Shown here one piece after another: positions 26,320 to 34,098 of a stretch of 64,000 nucleotides of DNA. Each line of letters starts with the position of its first letter. The stretch's first letter is position 1. Location: the NCBI RefSeq assembly GCF_022698165.1, contig NZ_JALDAY010000001.1:558001-622000 (forward strand), given 5' to 3'. Source of the stretch: Streptomyces cylindrosporus. Its GTDB lineage: Bacteria; Actinomycetota; Actinomycetes; Streptomycetales; Streptomycetaceae. The position numbers and the translations under genes were made by a program. The notes beneath the pieces are model-generated. The model was not told the origin of the DNA. It searched no databases and saw nothing but the letters and a program-made list of their open reading frames with translations.

Positions 26320-27318
26320 CTAGGGGAGGGTAACGACAGTGGCGGCGTAGACGAGACCCGCCCCGAATCCGATGACGAGCGCGGTGTCGCCGCTCTTCGC
26401 CTCACCGGTCGCCAGAAGCCGCTCCATCGCGAGCGGAATCGAGGCGGCCGAGGTGTTGCCGGTGGTGCGCACATCGCGCGCGACCGTGACGTGCTCCGGC
26501 AGTTTCAGCGTCTTCACCATCGAGTCGATGATCCGCTCGTTGGCCTGGTGGGGGATGAAGACGTCCAGGTCGTTCGCGGTGATCCCGGCCGCGTCCAGCG
26601 CCTGCTGGGCGACCTTCGCCATCTCGAACACGGCCCAGCGGAACACCGCCTGGCCCTCCTGCGTGATCGCAGGGAACTTGCCCGTGGAGCTGTCGTACTC
26701 GGTCCACGGCACGGTCTGCTTGATGGTCTCCGACTTGTCGCCCTCGGAACCCCAGACCGTCGGGCCGATCGCCGGCTCCTTGGCGGGGCCGACCACGACC
26801 GCGCCCGCGCCGTCGCCGAACAGGAAGGCGGTGGCCCGGTCCTCCAGGTCGGTGAGGTCGGACAGCCGCTCGACGCCGATGACGAGGACGTACTCCGCGG
26901 AGCCCTCGACGATCATGCCCTTGGCGAGCGTGAGGCCGTAGCCGAAGCCCGCGCAGCCCGCCGAGATGTCGAACGCGGCGGCCTTGTCCGTGCCCAGCTT
27001 GTCGGCGATCTCGGTCGCGACGGCCGGGGTCTGCTTGAAGTGCGAGACGGTCGAGACGATCACGCCGCCGATCTGCTCGGCGGAGATGCCGGCGTCGGCG
27101 ATCGCCTTGCCGGACGCCTCGATCGACATCGCGGCCACGGTCTCCTCGGGGGACGCCCAGTGCCGGGTCTCGATGCCGGAGCGCGAACGGATCCACTCGT
27201 CGGAGGAGTCGATCGTCTCGAGGATCACCTCGTTCGGCACGACCCGGGTCGGACGGTAGCCGCCGACACCCATGATGCGCGCGTACGGGGCGCCCTTGCT
27301 GGGCTTGATCTTCGACAT
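26320..27318 (-). CDS. fabH: Beta-ketoacyl-ACP synthase III
   Basis: A 332-residue KAS III. Catalytic Cys122 (DISAGCAGFGYGL), His in FIPHQANERI and Asn in TTGNTSAASIPLA form the triad. It starts fatty acid chains by condensing acyl-CoA (branched acyl-CoAs in Streptomyces) with malonyl-ACP, and so sets the iso/anteiso pattern. It is 21 bp downstream of fabD and 76 bp upstream of acpP in the same operon. Confidence 0.97.
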   Translation of the reverse strand: MSKIKPSKGAPYARIMGVGGYRPTRVVPNEVILETIDSSDEWIRSRSGIETRHWASPEETVAAMSIEASGKAIADAGISAEQIGGVIVSTVSHFKQTPAVATEIADKLGTDKAAAFDISAGCAGFGYGLTLAKGMIVEGSAEYVLVIGVERLSDLTDLEDRATAFLFGDGAGAVVVGPAKEPAIGPTVWGSEGDKSETIKQTVPWTEYDSSTGKFPAITQEGQAVFRWAVFEMAKVAQQALDAAGITANDLDVFIPHQANERIIDSMVKTLKLPEHVTVARDVRTTGNTSAASIPLAMERLLATGEAKSGDTALVIGFGAGLVYAATVVTLP

Positions 27319-27339
27319 GTTCGTACGGCTCCTTAGGCG

Positions 27340-28263
27340 TCAGGCTGCTGCGTGCTCGGCGATGAGCGCGCGGGCCGCGTCGAGGTCGTCGGGGGTCTTG
27401 AGCGCGAGGGTCTTCACGCCGGGCAGTGCGCGCTTGGCGAGGCCGACCAGGGTGCCGCCGGGGGAGACCTCGACGATCGCGGTCGCGCCGAGTTCCTTGA
27501 AGGTCTCCATGCACAGGTCCCAGCGGACCGGGTTGGCGACCTGGCCGACCAGGCGCTCCACGATCTCGGCGCCGACGGCGACGGCCTTCCCGTCCTTGTT
27601 GGAGACGTAGGTGACCTTCGGGTCAGCGGGCACGAGCTCCTTGGCGGCCTCGGCCAGCGCGTCGACCGCGGGAGCCATGTGGTGCGTGTGGAAGGCGCCG
27701 GCGACCTTCAGCGGGACCACCTTGCGGACGCCCTCGGGCTTGTCCTCGTTCAGCGCGGCGAGCTGCTCCAGGGTGCCCGCGGCGACGATCTGGCCCGCGC
27801 CGTTCACGTTCGCCGGAGTGAGCCCGAGCTTCTCCAGGTGCGCGACGGAGACCTCGGGGTCGCCGCCCAGCAGCGCCGACATGCCGGTCTCGGTGATCGC
27901 GGCGGCCTCGGCCATCGCCAGACCGCGCCTGCGTACGAGGGTGAGCGCGGCGGTGTCGTCGAGGACACCGGCGAAGGCGGCGGCGGTGATCTCACCGACG
28001 GAGTGGCCGGCGACGGCGCCGGGCGCAATGTCACCGAGTGCCGCGGCGGAGAGGATTCCGGCCGCGACCAGGAGCGGCTGGGCCACCGCGGTGTCGCGGA
28101 TCGCGTCCGCGTCGGCCTGCGTGCCGTAGTGGGCGAGGTCCAGTCCGATGGCGTCCGACCAGGCGGCGACGCGGTCGGCGGCACCGGGGAGGTCGAGCCA
28201 GGGAGTCAGGAAGCCGGGCGTCTGGGCGCCCTGGCCGGGAGCGACGAGTACGAGCACTCTCAC
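27340..28263 (-). CDS. fabD: Malonyl-CoA:ACP transacylase
   Basis: A 307-residue acyltransferase: oxyanion Gln in VAPGQGAQTPGFL, active Ser in AGHSVGEITAAAF and His in GAFHTHHM. It loads malonate onto ACP for fatty acid synthesis and, in Streptomyces, is generally shared with type II polyketide synthases. Two GTG codons could start it, 28263 and 28257; the second gives the compact N-terminus LVLVAPGQG. It is the first gene of the fab operon and is preceded by an inverted repeat that may bind the adjacent activator FasR. Confidence 0.96.
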   Translation of the reverse strand: MRVLVLVAPGQGAQTPGFLTPWLDLPGAADRVAAWSDAIGLDLAHYGTQADADAIRDTAVAQPLLVAAGILSAAALGDIAPGAVAGHSVGEITAAAFAGVLDDTAALTLVRRRGLAMAEAAAITETGMSALLGGDPEVSVAHLEKLGLTPANVNGAGQIVAAGTLEQLAALNEDKPEGVRKVVPLKVAGAFHTHHMAPAVDALAEAAKELVPADPKVTYVSNKDGKAVAVGAEIVERLVGQVANPVRWDLCMETFKELGATAIVEVSPGGTLVGLAKRALPGVKTLALKTPDDLDAARALIAEHAAA

Positions 28264-28323
28264 ACTCTCTCTTGGGGACGGCCACGGCCGCCCGTGGGGA
28301 CAGGGACGAAGAACACGAGGGGG

Positions 28324-28344
28324 TTTTGTGGACCCCCGACAAAA
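28324..28344. promoter_or_regulatory. Inverted repeat upstream of fabD, candidate FasR site
   Basis: TTTTGT (28324-28329), a 9-bp spacer and ACAAAA (28339-28344) form a perfect inverted repeat of unusually AT-rich arms in very GC-rich DNA. It lies 60 bp upstream of fabD and 3 bp after the fasR stop. FasR is known to activate the fab operon in S. coelicolor; that it binds here is an inference. Confidence 0.65.
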
Positions 28345-28346
28345 GC

Positions 28347-29552
28347 CTAGGCGGGGAGATCCCCATCGGCCAGACGCCCCAGGATCAGCGCGATCCGCAA
28401 CGTGAACGCCGAACGTACATCGGAAGGCGACCAGCCGGTGACGTCAGTCACACGTCGAAGCCGGTAGCGCACGGTGTTGGGATGGACGAAGAGCATCCGG
28501 GCCGCGCCCTCCAGACTGCTCGCCTGTTCGAGATAGACGGAGAGCGTCTCCAGAAGCGCGGACCCGGCTTCCTCCAGCGGTCTGTAGATCTCCTCCACCA
28601 ACTGCTCGCGCGCGCTCGGATCCCCGGCGATGGCACGTTCCGGAAGCAGGTCGTCCGCCAGAACCGGCCGCGGGGCGTCCTGCCAGGCGGAACAGGCCTT
28701 GAGCCCGGCGGCGGCGGCCTGCGCGGACCGGGTGGCGGCGAGCAGATCCGGTACGACGGGCCCGGCGACCACCGGCCCGGCGGCATAAGGCCCGATCAGC
28801 GACTTGGCGACGCCGATGGGATTGTCGCTGCCACCGGCGATGACGACGAGCCGGTCCCCGAGCACACCGGTGAGCACCTGCAGCTTGGCGTGCCGGGCAG
28901 CGCGCCGAATGGCTTCGACCGTCAGCTCGGAGTCCCCGTCGGGAGCCGTCCCCAGCACGACACACACATGCTCGGGCGCGTTCCACCCGAGGGCGGCCGC
29001 CCTGCTCACGGCCCCCTCGTCGGCCTCCCCGCTGAGCACGGCGTTGACGACCAGCGACTCCAGCCGCGCGTCCCAGGCACCGCGTGCCTCGGCGGCCTGG
29101 GCGTAGACCTGTGCGGTGGCGAAGGCGATCTCACGGGCGTAGACGAGCAGCGCCTCCCGCAGCACCCGCTCGTCACCCGGTGCCGCCACCTCGTCGATGG
29201 CGCTCTCCATGACCTCGATGGTGGTGCGCACCATCTCGACGGTCTGCCGGAGCGTGATGGCCCGGGTCAGCTCGCGCGGCGCGGTCCCGAACACGTCCGT
29301 GGAGATGGCCTGCGGGGCGTCGGGGTGCCGGAACCACTCGGTGAAGGCGGCGATACCCGCCTGGGCCACCAGCCCGATCCAGGAACGGTTCTCCGGGGGC
29401 ATGGCCCGGTACCACGGCAGCGACTCGTCCATGCGCGCGATGGCCTGCGCGGCGAGGGACCCCGAGGACTTCTCCAGCCGCTTCAGGGTCGCGGAGTGCG
29501 GATGGGCGGCGGACGGTACGGCTTCGCGCTTGCTGGCTTCGGGTTCGGGCAC
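28347..29552 (-). CDS. fasR: FasR-type activator of fatty acid biosynthesis (PucR/CdaR-like HTH)
   Basis: A 401-residue regulator. The N-terminal ~270 residues form a helical/GGDEF-like CdaR sensor region (RSWIGLVAQAGIAAFTEWFRHP; VCVVLGTAPDGDSELTVEAIRR). The C-terminus holds a PucR-type HTH: LLETLSVYLEQASSLEGAARMLFVHPNTVRYRLRRVTDVTG, then DVRSAFTLRIALILGRL. Its place directly upstream of fabD on the same strand matches FasR of S. coelicolor, which activates fabD-fabH-acpP-fabF and is needed for normal growth. The start is GTG at 29552. Confidence 0.93.
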   Translation of the reverse strand: MPEPEASKREAVPSAAHPHSATLKRLEKSSGSLAAQAIARMDESLPWYRAMPPENRSWIGLVAQAGIAAFTEWFRHPDAPQAISTDVFGTAPRELTRAITLRQTVEMVRTTIEVMESAIDEVAAPGDERVLREALLVYAREIAFATAQVYAQAAEARGAWDARLESLVVNAVLSGEADEGAVSRAAALGWNAPEHVCVVLGTAPDGDSELTVEAIRRAARHAKLQVLTGVLGDRLVVIAGGSDNPIGVAKSLIGPYAAGPVVAGPVVPDLLAATRSAQAAAAGLKACSAWQDAPRPVLADDLLPERAIAGDPSAREQLVEEIYRPLEEAGSALLETLSVYLEQASSLEGAARMLFVHPNTVRYRLRRVTDVTGWSPSDVRSAFTLRIALILGRLADGDLPA

Positions 29553-29616
29553 GGGGACAAGACTGCCTTATCCGGACGGGAGTGTGCGTAGCCGGGGCAC
29601 CGCTACCGTGGGGTAC

Positions 29617-30276
29617 GTGATGGACGTACGGCGCGCCGCTGAGCGCTACCGGGGTGGCGACCCCGCGGCAGGCATCGACTCGTACCACGCCTTCTCCTTC
29701 GGTCCGCACTACGACCCGGACAATCTCCGCTTCGGCGCGGTGATCGCCTGCAACGAGGAGCGGCTCGCGCCGGGCGCGGGGTTCGACGAGCATCCGCACA
29801 GCCATACGGAGATCGTGACGTGGGTGGTGGAGGGCGAGCTCACGCACCGTGACTCGGCCGGCCACGAGACGACGGTCCGCCCGGGCGACGTCCAGCGCCT
29901 GAGCTCCGCGGCGGGCGTCCGCCACGTCGAACGCAACGACGCGGACACCCCCTTGACCTTCGTCCAGATGTGGCTGGCCCCGCTGAAGCCGGGCGGCGAC
30001 CCGTCGTACGAGATAGTCCACGGCATCGCGGACTCCACCCCGTACGCGGTCCCGGAGGCGGGAGCGATGCTCCACGTACGCCGCCTGACACCGGGCGAGC
30101 GAACGGCGGTACCGGACGGGGCGTACGTGTACGTCCATGTGGTGCGCGGCGAAGTCCGGCTGGAGGGCTGGGAGTTGGGCCCGGGCGACGCGGCGAGGAT
30201 CACGGACGCGAAGGATCTGGAGGCGGTGGGGGTGACGGCGGCGGAGGTGCTGGTGTGGGAGATGGCCGCGGTCTAG
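29617..30276 (+). CDS. Pirin-family cupin protein
   Basis: A 219-residue bicupin of the pirin group. The metal site of the first cupin is visible as GFDEHPHSHTEIVTWVVEGELTHRD, with His-x-His and Glu; RPGDVQRLSSAAGVRHVERN carries the last His. The N-terminal DVRRAAERYRGG matches bacterial pirins such as YhhW, some of which act as quercetin dioxygenases. GTG 29617 is preferred to ATG 29620 because TACCGT (29604-29609) lies exactly 7 nt before it, a leaderless pattern, and no ribosome site is present. Its last 4 bp overlap the convergent gene. Confidence 0.85.
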   Translation: MMDVRRAAERYRGGDPAAGIDSYHAFSFGPHYDPDNLRFGAVIACNEERLAPGAGFDEHPHSHTEIVTWVVEGELTHRDSAGHETTVRPGDVQRLSSAAGVRHVERNDADTPLTFVQMWLAPLKPGGDPSYEIVHGIADSTPYAVPEAGAMLHVRRLTPGERTAVPDGAYVYVHVVRGEVRLEGWELGPGDAARITDAKDLEAVGVTAAEVLVWEMAAV

Positions 30277-31091
30277 CCGATCTCGGCCAGCACCGCGTCC
30301 GTGAACGTCGGCCACGCCTCGATCGCCCACGGCCCGAAGGCGCGGTTCGTGAGGGCTGTGCAGGCCAGTCCGGTGTCCGGGTCGAGCCACAGGAACGTGC
30401 CTGACTGGCCGAAGTGGCCGAAGGTGCGGGGGGAGGACGAACCGCCCGTCCAGTGGGGGGACTTGGAGTCGCGGATCTCGAAGCCGAGGCCCCAGTCGTT
30501 GGGGTTCTGGTGGCCGTAGCCCGGCAGCACGCCCTTCGTGCCGGGGTACTGGACCGTCATCGCGGCGGCGACCGTCCGTGGGTCCAGCAGGCGTGGCTGC
30601 TGGACCTCCGCCGCGAAGCGCAGCAGGTCGGCCACCGTCGAGACGCCGTCCTTCGCCGGGGAGCCCTCCAGCGATGTGGACGTCATGCCCAGCGGCGCCA
30701 GCACGGCCTGCCGCAGGTATTCGGCGAAGGGGATGTCCGTCGCCTTCGCGATGTGGTCGCCGAGCTGCTCGAACCCGGCGTTGGAGTACAGCCGGCGCTG
30801 GCCGGGCGGAGCCGTCACCTTGTGTTCGTCGAAGGCCAGGCCGGACGTGTGGGCCAGCAGGTGGCGCACCGTCGACCCCGGCGGGCCGGCCGGCTCGTCG
30901 AGTTCGATCGCCCCCTCCTCGTACGCGACGAGCGCGGCGTACGCGGCGAGCGGCTTGGTCACCGAGGCCAGCGGGAAGCGGTGGTCCGCCGGGCCGTGGG
31001 TGCCCAGGACCGTGCCGTCGGCGCGCACCACGCCCGCCGCGGCGGTGGGAACCGGCCAGTTCTCGATCAGCGCGAGGCTCTTCAGCGACAT
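30273..31091 (-). CDS. Serine beta-lactamase-like hydrolase, short form
   Basis: A 272-residue cytoplasmic protein of the PF00144 fold. It has SxxK as SVTK (FPLASVTKPLAAYA), YxN as YSN (RRLYSNAGFEQLG) and HFGQSGTFLWLDP in the KTG position. It is shorter than the protein at 12808-13959 and not close to it in sequence. TAGGCT (31099-31104, minus strand) is 7 nt before the ATG with no ribosome site, so translation seems leaderless and driven from inside the end of the upstream GNAT gene. Substrate unknown. Confidence 0.85.
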   Translation of the reverse strand: MSLKSLALIENWPVPTAAAGVVRADGTVLGTHGPADHRFPLASVTKPLAAYAALVAYEEGAIELDEPAGPPGSTVRHLLAHTSGLAFDEHKVTAPPGQRRLYSNAGFEQLGDHIAKATDIPFAEYLRQAVLAPLGMTSTSLEGSPAKDGVSTVADLLRFAAEVQQPRLLDPRTVAAAMTVQYPGTKGVLPGYGHQNPNDWGLGFEIRDSKSPHWTGGSSSPRTFGHFGQSGTFLWLDPDTGLACTALTNRAFGPWAIEAWPTFTDAVLAEIG

Positions 31092-31110
31092 GCCGTCGAG
31101 CCTATGCGGC

Positions 31111-31581
31111 TCAGAGCTTCAGAATCATCGTGGGGTCCGGCTTGTGGGCGAAGCCGAGGGACGCGTAGAGCGGCTCGGCCTCCGCGGATGCCGTGAGCAT
31201 CACCTGGCCGGCGCCGCGCTCGCGGAACCAGATGAGCAACTCCTCCATGCACGCCCGTGCGTACCCGCGCCGCCGCGCCTCCGGGTCGGTCGCGACGCTG
31301 AAGACGTATCCGGCGAGCCCGCGCGGGTTGCCCGCCTTGCCGATCCGGTAGTCGACCGTCCCCACCACCAGGGCCCCGAGCACCCCCGGCCGTTCCGGAT
31401 GGTCCACCACGAACGCCGCGAAGTCCCCGTCCGCCTCGCCCAGCCGCTCCCGCAGGACGGGCAGCGACTCCGCGTGCCATCCTGTGGAACCGTCGGACCC
31501 CGGCATCGAGTCGATCATCACCTGGCGCAGCCGCAGTACCTCGGGCGCGTCCTCCGGCACGGCACGTCGTACGAGACTCAT
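31111..31581 (-). CDS. GNAT-family N-acetyltransferase
   Basis: A 156-residue acetyltransferase. The acetyl-CoA pyrophosphate loop is TDPEARRRGYARACMEELL (motif A, R-R-x-G-Y-A) and motif B ends in AEPLYASLGFAHKPDPTMIL. ATG 31581 follows TAGCGT (31589-31594, minus strand) by exactly 7 nt with no ribosome site, indicating a leaderless message. An upstream in-frame GTG would lie inside the 7-nt gap and -10 region. The acceptor substrate cannot be predicted. Confidence 0.87.
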   Translation of the reverse strand: MSLVRRAVPEDAPEVLRLRQVMIDSMPGSDGSTGWHAESLPVLRERLGEADGDFAAFVVDHPERPGVLGALVVGTVDYRIGKAGNPRGLAGYVFSVATDPEARRRGYARACMEELLIWFRERGAGQVMLTASAEAEPLYASLGFAHKPDPTMILKL

Positions 31582-31654
31582 GTCCCGCACGCTAGCGACC
31601 CCCACCGCGCGATGTCGTGTTGATTTCCGCTGTGCTGATTTCTTGGGGTTCCGC

Positions 31655-31692
31655 TTGCTTGGAGTGCACTCCAAGGCCATAGCGTTGGGGGC
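31655..31692 (+). promoter_or_regulatory. MerR-type promoter with 19-bp spacer and 18-bp palindrome
   Basis: TTGCTT (31655-31660) and TAGCGT (31680-31685) are separated by 19 bp, the stretched spacing typical of MerR-activated promoters. The perfect palindrome CTTGGAGTGCACTCCAAG (31658-31675) fills the spacer. TAGCGT is followed by exactly 7 nt and the ATG at 31693, so the message is leaderless. All three features support autoregulation by the encoded MerR protein. Confidence 0.88.
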
Positions 31693-32163
31693 ATGACGGT
31701 GATGGAGACCACCCCCACCAGGACCGACGCCTGCGGTGCCCCGCCCCACCCCCACCGGCGCCCGGAAGGCCAGGACAGCTACACGATCAGCGAGGTCGTC
31801 GCCTTCACCGGGCTGACCGCGCACACCCTCCGCTGGTACGAGCGGATCGGGCTCATGCCGCACGTGGACCGCTCGCACACAGGTCAGCGCCGCTACAGCA
31901 ACCGCGACCTGGACTGGCTGGACCTCGTCGGCAAGCTCCGGCTGACCGGCATGCCGGTCGCCGACATGGTGCGCTATGCCGAGCTGGTGCGCGAGGGAGA
32001 CCACACGTACGGACAGCGGTTCGAGCTGCTCGAAGCGACCCGCCGGGACGTCCTGGCGCGGATCGCCGAGCTGCAGGACACCCTCGCGGTGCTCGACCGG
32101 AAGATCAGCTTCTACGCGGACGCCGAGCGCGCCCGCGCCTATGAGGGGGAGAAGGTCCGATGA
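31693..32163 (+). CDS. MerR-family regulator of the adjacent aldo/keto reductase
   Basis: A 156-residue MerR protein with a ~28-residue N-terminal extension. The winged HTH is YTISEVVAFTGLTAHTLRWYERIGLMPHVDRSHTGQRRYSNRDLDWL, and the dimerising coiled coil follows (LLEATRRDVLARIAELQDTLAVLDRKISFYADA). It has no Cys cluster, so it is not SoxR or a metal sensor; it resembles the AdhR/NmlR-like group, which answers to aldehydes and other electrophiles, although a conserved Cys of that group is not evident. Its stop overlaps the aldo/keto reductase start (ATGA at 32160-32163). Confidence 0.9.
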   Translation: MTVMETTPTRTDACGAPPHPHRRPEGQDSYTISEVVAFTGLTAHTLRWYERIGLMPHVDRSHTGQRRYSNRDLDWLDLVGKLRLTGMPVADMVRYAELVREGDHTYGQRFELLEATRRDVLARIAELQDTLAVLDRKISFYADAERARAYEGEKVR

Positions 32164-33179
32164 CGGACAGCGGCATCCCGACCGCCCGACTCGGCGACAC
32201 CGGCCCCGAGGTAGGCGTCCAGGGCCTGGGCTGCATGGGCATGAACTTCGCCGTGTACGGCCCCTCGGACGAGAAGGAGTCCCGGGCCACCCTGGAGCGG
32301 GCCCTGGAGCTCGGCGTCACGCTGTACGACACGGCGGACGCCTACGGCGACGGGGAGAACGAGAGGTTCCTCGCCCCGTTCTTCAAGGCCCACCGCGACG
32401 AGGTCGTGATCGCGACCAAGTTCGCCCTGATGATCCCGCCCGGTGAGCCGACCCGGCGGATCATCCGCAACGACCCGCAGTACATCCGCCAGGCCGTCGA
32501 GGGGAGCCTCAAGCGCCTCGACGTCGACGTGATCGACCTCTACTACATGCACCGGCGCGATGTGAACGTGCCGATCGAGCAGACCGTCGGCGTGATGGCC
32601 GAGCTGGTCCGCGAGGGCAAGGTCAAGCACCTCGGGCTCAGCGAGGTCACCGCGGACGAGCTGCGGGCCGCGCAGGGCGTGCACCCGATCGCCGCCGTGC
32701 AGTCGGAGTGGTCGCTGTTCAGCCGGGACATCGAGGCGCGGGTGGTGCCAGCCGCGCGTGAGCTGGGCGTGGCCCTGGTGCCGTACTCCCCGCTCGGGCG
32801 CGGCTTCCTCACCGGGTCCTTCGCCAACGCCGAAACGGATCTCGGCGCCGGCGACTTCCGCCGCCATCAGCCCCGCTTCACCGGCGAGAACGCGGCCGCG
32901 AACCTGACCCTCCTCGACCCCATCCGCACGGTGGCCGAGGCCCACGGCGCGTCCCTGGGCCAGATCGCCCTGGCCTGGGTCCAGCAGCAGGCGACGGTCC
33001 ACGGCCTCCCGGTCGTCCCGATCCCGGGCACCCGCAAGCCGACCCGGGTGGAGGAGAACACGGCGGCGGCGAGGATCGTACTGACGGAGGAGGAACTGGC
33101 GGCCCTGGAGCCGATCGCATCGAAGGTGGCGGGCGATCGCTACGCCGACATGCGGTTCTCCTCGGCAGGCCGCGAGTAG
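32160..33179 (+). CDS. Aldo/keto reductase
   Basis: A 339-residue NADPH-dependent AKR. The catalytic tetrad is visible: Asp and Tyr in LYDTADAYGDGENE, Lys in VIATKFAL and His in LYYMHRRDVNVP. The cofactor segment is VVPIPGTRKPTRVEEN. It is translationally coupled to the MerR gene. Enzymes of this subgroup (AKR13-like) reduce aldehydes or quinones. The MerR-AKR pair suggests an inducible aldehyde detoxification unit. Confidence 0.92.
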   Translation: MTDSGIPTARLGDTGPEVGVQGLGCMGMNFAVYGPSDEKESRATLERALELGVTLYDTADAYGDGENERFLAPFFKAHRDEVVIATKFALMIPPGEPTRRIIRNDPQYIRQAVEGSLKRLDVDVIDLYYMHRRDVNVPIEQTVGVMAELVREGKVKHLGLSEVTADELRAAQGVHPIAAVQSEWSLFSRDIEARVVPAARELGVALVPYSPLGRGFLTGSFANAETDLGAGDFRRHQPRFTGENAAANLTLLDPIRTVAEAHGASLGQIALAWVQQQATVHGLPVVPIPGTRKPTRVEENTAAARIVLTEEELAALEPIASKVAGDRYADMRFSSAGRE

Positions 33180-33180
33180 T

Positions 33181-34032
33181 TCAGAGCTCCGCGAGCAGCT
33201 CCGCCTTCTTCACGGAGAACTCCTCGTCCGTGACGAGGCCCGCCTGGTGCAGTTCTCCCAGGTGGCGGATGCGCTCGGCGATGTCGGCCGGATCGCGCCG
33301 CGGCGCACCGGCCGACACCGCCGCCGCAGGCCCACTGCTGCGTACCGCCTGCAACACCGCCGCCGCGAACGGCAGCGACTCGTGCACCGGCCCGTACCCC
33401 AGCCCGAACACCACCGCGGCCGGATCCTGGTCGGGCTGGGCGGGCTGTGCGTCCCCGTTCCGCCGGACCAGCCGCAGATGGCCCTCGAAGAACTCCGGCG
33501 AGCGCCACTCCACCCCCGCCAGCTCCGCGACCGGGAAGCTCTGGTCCCCGGCCTTCCACTTCTCCGACGACGCCCCCGTCCAGAACCACCGGAAGGCCAC
33601 GGTCTTCCCGTCGAAGGACGCCTTCGCGTCGTACGCCTTGAACTGCCGCGGCGCCTCGGGCGCGCTCACCAGGAAACCGTCCGCCGGAGCCGAGCCGTCG
33701 CTCAGCAGCGACTTCAGCTCGTCGGCGTAGTACTCGGCCAGCGTCTCCTTCTCGGCCGGCAGCACCAGCCGGTACGGATCGCACCCTTCCTTCAGCTGCC
33801 CCGCCGCCGCCTCCAGCAACGGATCGGCGCCGGCGCGCAGTTCGGCCCGCAGCACGACCGTGCCGCGCTTGCCCGGGGCCAGCGTCACCCCCGAGATCGC
33901 CTCAAGCGGAACACGACGCTCACCAAGTGCCTGGAAGAGCCTGGGTGTTCGCAGGCCTCGTTCGTAACGGATGAGCACGGAGTCGGACTCGAACTCCCAG
34001 GCGGCATGAAATCCGGCCAGTACGTCACCCAT
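33181..34032 (-). CDS. DUF4429 domain protein with C-terminal SHOCT motif
   Basis: A 283-residue protein. It has two related PH-like halves of DUF4429: MGDVLAGFHAAWEFESDSVLIRYERG..., and FKAYDAKASFDGKTVAFRWFW... . It ends in a SHOCT helix pair, DIAERIRHLGELHQAGLVTDEEFSVKKAELLAEL. SHOCT is an oligomerisation element. ATG 34032 is preferred because TACGAT (34040-34045, minus strand) lies 7 nt upstream, so it appears leaderless; ATG 34041 overlaps that hexamer. It converges on the aldo/keto reductase gene with only 1 bp between. Function unknown. Confidence 0.87.
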   Translation of the reverse strand: MGDVLAGFHAAWEFESDSVLIRYERGLRTPRLFQALGERRVPLEAISGVTLAPGKRGTVVLRAELRAGADPLLEAAAGQLKEGCDPYRLVLPAEKETLAEYYADELKSLLSDGSAPADGFLVSAPEAPRQFKAYDAKASFDGKTVAFRWFWTGASSEKWKAGDQSFPVAELAGVEWRSPEFFEGHLRLVRRNGDAQPAQPDQDPAAVVFGLGYGPVHESLPFAAAVLQAVRSSGPAAAVSAGAPRRDPADIAERIRHLGELHQAGLVTDEEFSVKKAELLAEL

Positions 34033-34098
34033 GCGGCTCATCGTATGCGTGACCCGCTCCTTCGTCGCCACCCCGCGCAGACCGCAGTTCCTGCGGCG

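Noticed and set aside
31693..32163. Calling the MerR protein SoxR or a metal sensor
   Set aside because: No C-terminal Cys cluster or metal-site Cys is present.
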